Below are positions 1-10,530 of a DNA stretch of 64,000 nt, in pieces. Origin of the DNA: Auanema rhodensis (Eukaryota; Nematoda; Chromadorea; Rhabditida; Rhabditidae); NCBI GenBank assembly GCA_964057225.1, contig OZ059895.1, positions 2,418,001 to 2,482,000 of the forward strand. Reading direction: 5' to 3'. The stretch's first letter is position 1; every line of letters begins with the position of its first letter. The translations under genes were made by a program, and so were the position numbers. The notes below the pieces were generated by a model that saw only the letters and a list, made by a program, of their open reading frames with translations, was not told the DNA's origin and did no database searches.

Positions 1-81
1 TCGTTGAATAACATTGTCCATCGTCTTTGCCTTGAAAAATGGAATCTAAAAACATCTACTTTTTGCTAAATTATCTTGAAA

Positions 82-93
82 TTTTTCGAAAAA
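82..93. repeat. 12-bp palindrome and A/T tract in each unit
   Basis: TTTTTCGAAAAA is a perfect palindrome and is followed by an A6T5 tract (89-99). About half of the units carry G instead of C at position 87 (tttttggaaaaa), which breaks the palindrome. The C/G state tracks unit type: C in A, block III, VI and VII units; G in B, C, D and block IV units. Runs of A and T of this length are known to curve DNA and to affect nucleosome placement. A role here is inference only. Confidence 0.7.
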
Positions 94-120
94 ATTTTTG
101 TCAAAATGTTTTTGGAAGCA

Positions 121-148
121 ATGTTGAGTGTACATGGAAACTCAACAT
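121..148. repeat. Near-invariant 9-bp inverted repeat, 10-base spacer
   Basis: ATGTTGAGT (121-129) and ACTCAACAT (140-148) are exact reverse complements around the spacer gtacatggaa. The repeat recurs in every unit. In my reading the arms are changed in only one unit (M109, position 143 C to T, near 38051). The spacer changes at position 138 in M29, M31 and M34 and at 131 in M104. Flanking bases from about 107 to 153 are similarly conserved while neighbouring stretches vary a lot. The sequence does not match the mammalian CENP-B box. It could be a protein-binding dyad or a cruciform-forming element; this is inference. Confidence 0.75.
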
Positions 149-231
149 ACACTAATGCATCATTTTTCAAACGATCATAACTAATTTTTGTATCAAACGT
201 TTCTCAATGTAGTATAGTGCATTCGATGCGG

Positions 232-282
232 ATTTTTAAGCTGCGTCGATCTGTGTTATCAGATTTGCGCTAGCTTAAAAAT
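232..282. repeat. 11-bp inverted repeat with nested 5-bp stem
   Basis: ATTTTTAAGCT (232-242) pairs exactly with AGCTTAAAAAT (272-282) across 29 bases. Inside, ATCTG (249-253) pairs with CAGAT (260-264) around a 6-base loop, giving a nested structure. Several unit types disturb the pairing: position 277 A to G (block III), 276 T to G (block VII), 236 T to G and 273 G to A (block V), and 251 C to T (blocks VI and VII, inner stem). It is therefore less conserved than the 121-148 dyad. It could extrude as a cruciform or fold in a transcript; neither is shown here. Confidence 0.65.
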
Positions 283-299
283 GCACCGAGATATCAACT

Positions 300-321
300 G
301 ATATAAGTTCACACTTATATC
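300..321. repeat. 9-bp inverted repeat, 4-base loop
   Basis: GATATAAGT (300-308) pairs exactly with ACTTATATC (313-321) around the loop tcac, a compact hairpin or cruciform candidate. One pair, 306:315, is broken from both sides. Type D units change position 315 T to A, and some block VI and VII units change 306 A to T. I found no unit with both changes, so pairing is not restored anywhere. M18 and M21 change 314 C to A. The lack of compensation argues against strong selection on the hairpin. Confidence 0.65.
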
Positions 322-351
322 CTCGATTTTCACCCTGAAGAATTAATTTTT

Positions 352-702
352 TCGTTGAATAACATTGTCCATCGTCTTTGCCTTGAAAAAAGGAATCTAA
401 AAACATCTACTTTTTGCTAAATTATTTTGAAATGTTTGGAAAAAATTTTTGTCAAAATGTTTTTGGAAGCAATGTTGAGTGTACATGGAAACTCAACATA
501 CACTAATGCATCATTTTTCAAACGATCATAACTAATTTTTGTATCAAGCGTTTCTCAATGTAGTATAGTGCATTCGATGCGGATTTTTAAGCTGCGTCGA
601 TCTGTGTTATCAGATTTGCGCTAGCTTAAAAATGCACCGAGATATCAACTGATATAAGTTCACACATATATCCTCGATTTTCACCCTGAAGAATTAATTT
701 TT
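352..702 (+). repeat. B/D hybrid unit (M2)
   Basis: The left part carries the type B mark G83 (base 434). The right part carries the type D marks C194 (base 545), G231 and A315. The switch lies between bases 434 and 545. The unit fills a two-unit A-B/D repeat, exactly what is left when crossover between B and D removes the equivalent of two units from A-B-C-D. Confidence 0.75.
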
Positions 703-2106
703 TCGTTGAATAACATTGTCCATCGTCTTTGCCTTGAAAAATGGAATCTAAAAACATCTACTTTTTGCTAAATTATCTTGAAATTTTTCGAAAAAATTTT
801 TGTCAAAATGTTTTTGGAAGCAATGTTGAGTGTACATGGAAACTCAACATACACTAATGCATCATTTTTCAAACGATCATAACTAATTTTTGTATCAAAC
901 GTTTCTCAATGTAGTATAGTGCATTCGATGCGGATTTTTAAGCTGCGTCGATCTGTGTTATCAGATTTGCGCTAGCTTAAAAATGCACCGAGATATCAAC
1001 TGATATAAGTTCACACTTATATCCTCGATTTTCACCCTGAAGAATTAATTTTTTCGTTGAATAACATTGTCCATCGTCTTTGCCTTAAAAAAAGGAATCT
1101 AAAAACATCTACTTTTTGCTAAATTATTTTGAAATGTTTGGAAAAAATTTTTGTCAAAATGTTTTTGGAAGCAATGTTGAGTGTACATGGAAACTCAACA
1201 TACACTAATGCATCATTTTTCAAACGATCATAACTAATTTTTGTATTAAGCGTTTCTCAATGTAGTATAGTGCATTCGATGCGAATTTTTAAGCTGCGTC
1301 GATCTGTGTTATCAGATTTGCGCTAGCTTAAAAATGCACCGAGATATCAACTGATATAAGTTCACACTTATATCCTCGATTTTCACCCTGAAGAATTAAT
1401 TTTTTCGTTGAATAACATTGTCCATCGTCTTTGCCTTGAAAAAAGGAATCTAAAAACATCTACTTTTTGCTAAATTATTTTGAAATTTTTGGAAAAAATT
1501 TTTGTCAAGATGTTTTTGGAAGCAATGTTGAGTGTACATGGAAACTCAACATACACTAATGCATCATTTTTCAAACGATCATAACTAATTTTTGTATTAA
1601 GCGTTTCTCAATGTAGTATAGTGCATTCGATGCGAATTTTTAAGCTGCGTCGATCTGTGTTATCAGATTTGCGCTAGCTTAAAAATGCACCGAGATATCA
1701 ACTGATATAAGTTCACACTTATATCCTCGATTTTCACCCTGAAGAATTAATTTTTTCGTTGAATAACATTGTCCATCGTCTTTGCCTTGAAAAAAGGAAT
1801 CTAAAAACATCTACTTTTTGCTAAATTATTTTGAAATTTTTGGAAAAAATTTTTGTCAAAATGTTTTTGGAAGCAATGTTGAGTGTACATGGAAACTCAA
1901 CATACACTAATGCATCATTTTTCAAACGATCATAACTAATTTTTGTATCAAGCGTTTCTCAATGTAGTATAGTGCATTCGATGCGGATTTTTAAGCTGCG
2001 TCGATCTGTGTTATCAGATTTGCGCTAGCTTAAAAATGCACCGAGATATCAACTGATATAAGTTCACACATATATCCTCGATTTTCACCCTGAAGAATTA
2101 ATTTTT
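703..2106 (+). repeat. Complete A-B-C-D higher-order unit, 1404 bp
   Basis: M3 to M6 are in the order A, B, C, D with every diagnostic base present, including the type C mark at base 1509. The equivalent unit near the right end is 61777-63180. I take this as the canonical block I unit. Confidence 0.85.
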
Positions 2107-3861
2107 TCGTTGAATAACATTGTCCATCGTCTTTGCCTTGAAAAATGGAATCTAAAAACATCTACTTTTTGCTAAATTATCTTGAAATTTTTCGAAAAAA
2201 TTTTTGTCAAAATGTTTTTGGAAGCAATGTTGAGTGTACATGGAAACTCAACATACACTAATGCATCATTTTTCAAACGATCATAACTAATTTTTGTATC
2301 AAACGTTTCTCAATGTAGTATAGTGCATTCGATGCGGATTTTTAAGCTGCGTCGATCTGTGTTATCAGATTTGCGCTAGCTTAAAAATGCACCGAGATAT
2401 CAACTGATATAAGTTCACACTTATATCCTCGATTTTCACCCTGAAGAATTAATTTTTTCGTTGAATAACATTGTCCATCGTCTTTGCCTTAAAAAAAGGA
2501 ATCTAAAAACATCTACTTTTTGCTAAATTATTTTGAAATGTTTGGAAAAAATTTTTGTCAAAATGTTTTTGGAAGCAATGTTGAGTGTACATGGAAACTC
2601 AACATACACTAATGCATCATTTTTCAAACGATCATAACTAATTTTTGTATTAAGCGTTTCTCAATGTAGTATAGTGCATTCGATGCGAATTTTTAAGCTG
2701 CGTCGATCTGTGTTATCAGATTTGCGCTAGCTTAAAAATGCACCGAGATATCAACTGATATAAGTTCACACTTATATCCTCGATTTTCACCCTGAAGAAT
2801 TAATTTTTTCGTTGAATAACATTGTCCATCGTCTTTGCCTTGAAAAAAGGAATCTAAAAACATCTACTTTTTGCTAAATTATTTTGAAATTTTTGGAAAA
2901 AATTTTTGTCAAGATGTTTTTGGAAGCAATGTTGAGTGTACATGGAAACTCAACATACACTAATGCATCATTTTTCAAACGATCATAACTAATTTTTGTA
3001 TTAAGCGTTTCTCAATGTAGTATAGTGCATTCGATGCGAATTTTTAAGCTGCGTCGATCTGTGTTATCAGATTTGCGCTAGCTTAAAAATGCACCGAGAT
3101 ATCAACTGATATAAGTTCACACTTATATCCTCGATTTTCACCCTGAAGAATTAATTTTTTCGTTGAATAACATTGTCCATCGTCTTTGCCTTGAAAAAAG
3201 GAATCTAAAAACATCTACTTTTTGCTAAATTATTTTGAAATTTTTGGAAAAAATTTTTGTCAAGATGTTTTTGGAAGCAATGTTGAGTGTACATGGAAAC
3301 TCAACATACACTAATGCATCATTTTTCAAACGATCATAACTAATTTTTGTATTAAGCGTTTCTCAATGTAGTATAGTGCATTCGATGCGAATTTTTAAGC
3401 TGCGTCGATCTGTGTTATCAGATTTGCGCTAGCTTAAAAATGCACCGAGATATCAACTGATATAAGTTCACACTTATATCCTCGATTTTCACCCTGAAGA
3501 ATTAATTTTTTCGTTGAATAACATTGTCCATCGTCTTTGCCTTGAAAAAAGGAATCTAAAAACATCTACTTTTTGCTAAATTATTTTGAAATTTTTGGAA
3601 AAAATTTTTGTCAAAATGTTTTTGGAAGCAATGTTGAGTGTACATGGAAACTCAACATACACTAATGCATCATTTTTCAAACGATCATAACTAATTTTTG
3701 TATCAAGCGTTTCTCAATGTAGTATAGTGCATTCGATGCGGATTTTTAAGCTGCGTCGATCTGTGTTATCAGATTTGCGCTAGCTTAAAAATGCACCGAG
3801 ATATCAACTGATATAAGTTCACACATATATCCTCGATTTTCACCCTGAAGAATTAATTTTT
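2107..3861 (+). repeat. Five-unit variant A-B-C-C-D, 1755 bp
   Basis: M7 to M11 repeat the canonical order with type C present twice (M9 and M10, both with tcaagatg). This is a one-unit gain, the reciprocal class of event to the shortened forms, and implies recent duplication of a single 351-bp unit. Confidence 0.85.
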
Positions 3862-4914
3862 TCGTTGAATAACATTGTCCATCGTCTTTGCCTTGAAAAA
3901 TGGAATCTAAAAACATCTACTTTTTGCTAAATTATCTTGAAATTTTTCGAAAAAATTTTTGTCAAAATGTTTTTGGAAGCAATGTTGAGTGTACATGGAA
4001 ACTCAACATACACTAATGCATCATTTTTCAAACGATCATAACTAATTTTTGTATCAAACGTTTCTCAATGTAGTATAGTGCATTCGATGCGGATTTTTAA
4101 GCTGCGTCGATCTGTGTTATCAGATTTGCGCTAGCTTAAAAATGCACCGAGATATCAACTGATATAAGTTCACACTTATATCCTCGATTTTCACCCTGAA
4201 GAATTAATTTTTTCGTTGAATAACATTGTCCATCGTCTTTGCCTTGAAAAAAGGAATCTAAAAACATCTACTTTTTGCTAAATTATTTTGAAATGTTTGG
4301 AAAAAATTTTTGTCAAAATGTTTTTGGAAGCAATGTTGAGTGTACATGGAAACTCAACATACACTAATGCATCATTTTTCAAACGATCATAACTAATTTT
4401 TGTATTAAGCGTTTCTCAATGTAGTATAGTGCATTCGATGCGAATTTTTAAGCTGCGTCGATCAGTGTTATCAGATTTGCGCTAGCTTAAAAATGCACCG
4501 AGATATCAACTGATATAAGTTCACACTTATATCCTCGATTTTCACCCTGAAGAATTAATTTTTTCGTTGAATAACATTGTCCATCGTCTTTGCCTTGAAA
4601 AAAGGAATCTAAAAACATCTACTTTTTGCTAAATTATTTTGAAATTTTTGGAAAAAATTTTTGTCAAAATGTTTTTGGAAGCAATGTTGAGTGTACATGG
4701 AAACTCAACATACACTAATGCATCATTTTTCAAACGATCATAACTAATTTTTGTATCAAGCGTTTCTCAATGTAGTATAGTGCATTCGATGCGGATTTTT
4801 AAGCTGCGTCGATCTGTGTTATCAGATTTGCGCTAGCTTAAAAATGCACCGAGATATCAACTGATATAAGTTCACACATATATCCTCGATTTTCACCCTG
4901 AAGAATTAATTTTT
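3862..4914 (+). repeat. Three-unit variant A-B-D, 1053 bp
   Basis: M12 to M14 lack type C altogether. M13 is B throughout by its marks (G83, tattaagcg, A231) and has a private change giving cgatcagtg near 4463. M14 is a full D unit. The loss of C is clean at unit resolution. Confidence 0.8.
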
Positions 4915-5265
4915 TCGTTGAATAACATTGTCCATCGTCTTTGCCTTGAAAAATGGAATCTAAAAACATCTACTTTTTGCTAAATTATCTTGAAATTTTT
5001 CGAAAAAATTTTTGTCAAAATGTTTTTGGAAGCAATGTTGAGTGTACATGGAAACTCAACATACACTAATGCATCATTTTTCAAACGATCATAACTAATT
5101 TTTGTATCAAACGTTTCTCAATGTAGTATAGTGCATTCGATGCGGATTTTGAAGCTGCGTCGATCTGTGTTATCAGATTTGCGCTAGCTTAAAAATGCAC
5201 CGAGATATCAACTGATATAAGTTCACACTTATATCCTCGATTTTCACCCTGAAGAATTAATTTTT

Positions 5266-8200
5266 TCGTTGAATAACATTGTCCATCGTCTTTGCCTTGA
5301 CAAATGGAATCTAAAAACATCTACTTTTTGCTAAATTATTTTGAAATTTTTCGAAAAAATTTTTGTCAAAATGTTTTTGGAAGCAATGTTGAGTGTACAT
5401 GGAAACTCAACATACACTAATGCATCATTTTTCAAACAATCATAACCAATTTGTGTATTAAGCGTTTCTCAATGTAGTATAGTGCATTCGATGCGGATTT
5501 TTAAGCTGCGTCGATCTGTGTTATCAGATTTGCGCTAGCTTGAAAATGCACCGAGATATCAACTGATATAAGTTCACACTTATATCCTCGATTTTCACCC
5601 TGAAGAATTGATTTTTTCGTTGAATAACATTGTCTATCGTCTTTGCCTTAAAAAAAGAAATCTAAAAACATCTACTTTTTGCTAAATTATTCTGAAATTT
5701 TTGGAAAAAATTTTTGTCAAAATGTTTTTGGAAGCAATGTTGAGTGTACATGGAAACTCAACATACACTAATGCATCATTTTTCAAACGATCATAACTAA
5801 TTTTTGTATCAAGCGTTTCTCAATGTAGTATAGTGCATTCGATGCGGATTTTTAAGCTGCGTCGATCTGTGTTATCAGATTTGGGCTAGCTTAAAAATGC
5901 ACCGAGATATCAACTGATATAAGTTCACACTTATATCCTCGATTTTCACCCTGAAGAATTAATTTTTTTGTTGAATAACATTGTCCATCGTCTTTGCCTT
6001 GAAAAAAGGAATCTAAAAACATCTACTTTTTGCTAAATTATTCTGAAATTTTTCGAAAAAATTTTTGTCAAAATGTTTTTGGAAGCAATGTTGAGTGTAC
6101 ATGGAAACTCAACATACACTAATGCATCATTTTTCAAACGATCATAACTAATTTTTGTATCAAACGTTTCTCAATGTAGTATAGTGCATTCGATGCGGAT
6201 TTTTAAGCTGCGTCGATCTGTGTTATCAGATTTGCGCTAGCTTAAAAATGCACCGAGATATCAACTGATATAAGTTCACAATTATATCCTCGATTTTCAC
6301 CCTGAAGAATTAATTTTTTCGTTGAATAACATTGTCCATCGTCTTTGCCTTGAAAAAAGGAATCTAAAAACATCTACTTTTTGCTAAATTATTTTGAAAT
6401 TTTTGGAAAAAATTTTTGCCAAAATGTTTTTGGAAGCAATGTTGAGTGTACATGGAAACTCAACATACACTAATGCATCATTTTTCAAACGATCATAACT
6501 AATTTTTGTATTAAGCGTTTCTCAATGTAGTATAGTGCATTCGATGCGGATTTTTAAGCTGCGTCGATCTGTGTTATCAGATTTGCGCTAGCTTGAAAAT
6601 GCACCGAGATATCAACTGATATAAGTTCACACTTATATCCTCGATTTTCACCCTGAAGAATTGATTTTTTCGTTGAATAACATTGTCTATCGTCTTTGCC
6701 TTGAAAAATGGAATCTAAAAACATCTACTATTTGCTAAATTATTTTGAAATTTTTCGAAAAAATTTTTGTCAAAATGTTTTTGGAAGCAATGTTGAGTGT
6801 ACATGGAAACTCAACATACACTAATGCATCATTTTTCAAACGATCATAACTAATTTTTGTATCAAGCGTTTCTCAATGTAGTATAGTGCATTCGATGCAG
6901 ATTTTTAAGCTGCGTCGATCTGTGTTATCAGATTTGGGCTAGCTTAAAAATGCACCGAGATATCAACTGATATAAGTTCACACTTATATCCTCGATTTTC
7001 ACCCTGAAGAATTAATTTTTTCGTTGAATAACATTGTCCATCGTCTTTGCCTTGAAAAATGGAATCTAAAAACATCTACTTTTTGCTAAATTATTTTGAA
7101 ATTTTTCGAAAAAATTTTTGTCAAAATGTTTTTGGAAGCAATGTTGAGTGTACATGGAAACTCAACATACACTAATGCATCATTTTTCAAACGATCATAA
7201 CTAATTTTTGTATCAAACGTTTCTCAATGTAGTATAGTGCATTCGATGCGGATTTTTAAGCTGCGTCGATCTGTGTTATCAGATTTGCGCTAGCTTAAAA
7301 ATGCACCGAGATATCAACTGATATAAGTTCACAATTATATCCTCGATTTTCACCCTGAAGAATTAATTTTTTCGTTGAATAACATTGTCCATCGTCTTTG
7401 CCTTGAAAAAAGGAATCTAAAAACATCTACTTTTTGCTAAATTATTTTGAAATTTTTGGAAAAAATTTTTGCCAAAATGTTTTTGGAAGCAATGTTGAGT
7501 GTACATGGAAACTCAACATACACTAATGCATCATTTTTCAAACGATCATAACTAATTTTTGTATTAAGCGTTTCTCAATGTAGTATAGTGCATTCGATGC
7601 GAATTTTTAAGCTGCGTCGATCTGTGTTATCAGATTTGCGCTAGCTTAAAAATGCACCGAGATATCAACTGATATAAGTTCACACTTATATCCTCGATTT
7701 TCACCCTGAAGAATTAATTTTTTCGTTGAATAACATTGTCCATCGTCTTTGCCTTGAAAAAAGGAATCTAAAAACATCTACTTTTTGCTAAATTATTTTG
7801 AAATTTTTGGAAAAAATTTTTGTCAAAATGTTTTTGGAAGCAATGTTGAGTGTACATGGAAACTCAACATACACTAATGCATCATTTTTCAAACGATCAT
7901 AACTAATTTTTGTATCAAGCGTTTCTCAATGTAGTATAGTGCATTCGATGCAGATTTTTAAGCTGCGTCGATCTGTGTTATCAGATTTGGGCTAGCTTAA
8001 AAATGCACCGAGATATCAACTGATATAAGTTCACACTTATATCCTCGATTTTCACCCTGAAGAATTAATTTTTTCGTTGAATAACATTGTCCATCGTCTT
8101 TGCCTTGAAAAATGGAATCTAAAAACATCTACTTTTTGCTAAATTATTTTGAAATTTTTGGAAAAAATTTTTGTCAAAATGTTTTTGGAAGCAATGTTGA

Positions 8201-8424
8201 GTGTACATGGAAACTCAACATACACTAATGCATCATTTTTCAAACGATCATAACTAATTTTTGTATTAAGCGTTTCTCAATGTAGTATAGTGCATTCGAT
8301 GCGGATTTTTAAGCTGCGTCGATCTGTGTTATCAGATTTGCGCTAGCTTAAAAATGCACCGAGATATCAACTGATATAAGTTCACACTTATATCCTCGAT
8401 TTTCACCCTGAAGAATTAATTTTT
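5266..8424 (+). repeat. Block II: three-unit higher-order repeat, 1053 bp (M16-M24)
   Basis: M17-M19, M20-M22 and the incomplete M23-M24 form a repeated trio. The first member has ttgggctag (G268), the second has cacaattat (A314, seen in M18 and M21), and the third has G87 with tttttgccaaaatg (C101). The third member resembles block IV units. M16 opens the block and has caaacaatcataacc, as in block III. Private changes include cttgacaaatgg in M16 and ctatttgct in M20. The block reads as a transition zone mixing features of blocks I, III and IV. Confidence 0.75.
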
Positions 8425-10530
8425 TCGTTGAATAGCATTGTCCATCGTCTTTGCCTTGAAAAAAGGAATCTAAAAACATCTACTTTTTGCTAAATTATTC
8501 TGAAATTTTTCGAAAAAATTTTTGTCAAAATGTTTTTGGAAGCAATGTTGAGTGTACATGGAAACTCAACATACACTAATGCATCATTTTTCAAACGATC
8601 ATAACTAATTTTTGTATCAAGCGTTTCTTAATGTAGTATAGTGCATTCGATGCGGATTTTTAAGCTGCGTCGATCTGTGTTATCAGATTTGCGCTAGCTT
8701 AAAAATGCACCGAGATATCAACTGATATAAGTTCACACTTATATCCTCGATTTTCACCCTGAAGAATTAATTTTTTCGTTGAATAACATTGTCCATCGTC
8801 TTTGCCTTGAAAAATGGAATCTAAAAACATCTACTCTTTGCTAAATTATTTTGAAATTTTTCGAAAAAATTTTTGTCAAAATGTTTTTGGAAGCAATGTT
8901 GAGTGTACATGGAAACTCAACATACACTAATGCATCATTTTTCAAACAATCATAACCAATTTGTGTATTAAGCGTTTCTCAATGTAGTATAGTGTATTCG
9001 ATGCGGATTTTTAAGCTGCGTCGATCTGTGTTATCAGATTTGCGCTAGCTTGAAAATGCACCGAGATATCAACTGATATAAGTTCACACTTATATCCTCG
9101 ATTTTCACCCTGAAGAATTAATTTTTTCGTTGAATAACATTGTCTATCGTCTTTGCCTTGAAAAATGGAATCTAAAAACATCTACTTTTTGCTAAATTAT
9201 TTTGAAATTTTTCGAAAAAATTTTTGTCAAAATGTTTTTGGAAGCAATGTTGAGTGTACATGGAAACTCAACATACACTAATGCATCATTTTTCAAACGA
9301 TCATAACTAATTTTTGTATCAAGCGTTTCTCAATGTAGTATAGTGCATTCGATGCAGATTTTTAAGCTGCGTCGATCTGTGTTATCAGATTTGCGCTAGC
9401 TTAAAAATGCACCGAGATATCAACTGATATAAGTTCACACTTATATCCTCGATTTTCACCCTGAAGAATTAATTTTTTCGTTGAATAGCATTGTCCATCG
9501 TCTTTGCCTTGAAAAAAGGAATCTAAAAACATCTACTTTTCGCTAAATTATTCTGAAATTTTTCGAAAAAATTTTTGTCAAAATGTTTTTGGAAGCAATG
9601 TTGAGTGTACATGGAAACTCAACATACACTAATGCATCATTTTTCAAACGATCATAACTAATTTTTGTATCAAGCGTTTCTTAATGTAGTATAGTGCATT
9701 CGATGCGGATTTTTAAGCTGCGTCGATCTGTGTTATCAGATTTGCGCTAGCTTAAAAATGCACCGAGATATCAACTGATATAAGTTCACACTTATATCCT
9801 CGATTTTCACCCTGAAGAATTAATTTTTTCGTTGAATAACATTGTCCATCGTCTTTGCCTTGAAAAATGGAATCTAAAAACATCTACTTTTTGCTAAATT
9901 ATTTTGAAATTTTTCGAAAAAATTTTTGTCAAAATGTTTTTGGAAGCAATGTTGAGTGTACATGGTAACTCAACATACACTAATGCATCATTTTTCAAAC
10001 AATCATAACCAATTTGTGTATTAAGCGTTTCTCAATGTAGTATAGTGCATTCGATGCGAATTTTTAAGCTGCGTCGATCTGTGTTATCAGATTTGCGCTA
10101 GCTTAAAAATGCACCGAGATATCAACTGATATAAGTTCACACTTATATCCTCGATTTTCACCCTGAAGAATTAATTTTTTCGTTGAATAACATTGTCCAT
10201 CGTCTTTGCCTTGAAAAAAGGAATCTAAAAACATCTACTTTTTGCTAAATTATTCTGAAATTTTTCGAAAAAATTTTTGTCAAAATGTTTTTGGAAGCAA
10301 TGTTGAGTGTACATGGAAACTCAACATACACTAATGCATCATTTTTCAAACGATCATAACTAATTTTTGTATCAAGCGTTTCTTAATGTAGTATAGTGCA
10401 TTCGATGCGGATTTTTAAGCTGCGTCGATCTGTGTTATCAGATTTGCGCTAGCTTAAAAATGCACCGAGATATCAACTGATATAAGTTCACACTTATATC
10501 CTCGATTTTCACCCTGAAGAATTAATTTTT

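Larger units (their letters stand above)
1..351 (+). repeat. Reference satellite unit (M1, type A)
   Basis: This first unit serves as the coordinate frame. By my count it holds 59 C and 52 G, so about 32% GC, and 12 CpG dinucleotides. It contains a 12-bp palindrome at 82-93, three inverted repeats (121-148, 232-282, 300-321), and unique-looking 6-bp palindromes ATGCAT (155-160), GCTAGC (269-274) and GATATC (290-295). Its type A marks are T at position 40, C at 75, C at 87, C at 194 and A at 197. The main variable positions across the array are 2, 5, 11, 13, 19, 22, 28, 34, 40, 41, 42, 48, 55, 61, 62, 75, 76, 83, 87, 101, 105, 154, 169, 173, 182, 188, 194, 197, 205, 206, 220, 223, 230, 231, 236, 244, 248, 251, 255, 268, 273, 276, 277, 295, 306, 314, 315, 335, 340, 343, 344, 345 and 347. 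Confidence 0.97.
1..5265 (+). repeat. Block I: A-B-C-D higher-order repeat family (M1-M15)
   Basis: Four unit types alternate. A has T40, C75, C87 and tatcaaacg at 191-199. B has aaatgtttgg (G83, G87), tattaagcg and A231. C has G87, G105 (tcaagatg), tattaagcg and A231. D has G87, tatcaagcg, G231 and A315 (cacacatat). Order in M1-M15 is A, B/D hybrid, A-B-C-D, A-B-C-C-D, A-B-D, A. M4 and M8 carry A at position 34. M15 has a private T to G change at 5151 (ggattttgaag). The family reappears from 57565 to the window end. Confidence 0.9.

Noticed and set aside
343-368. CENP-B box candidate (TTCGTTGAATAAC) and similar TTCG sites near 86 and 223
   Set aside because: They match only the TTCG....A part of the 17-bp mammalian consensus and lack the CGGG core, which is needed for binding.
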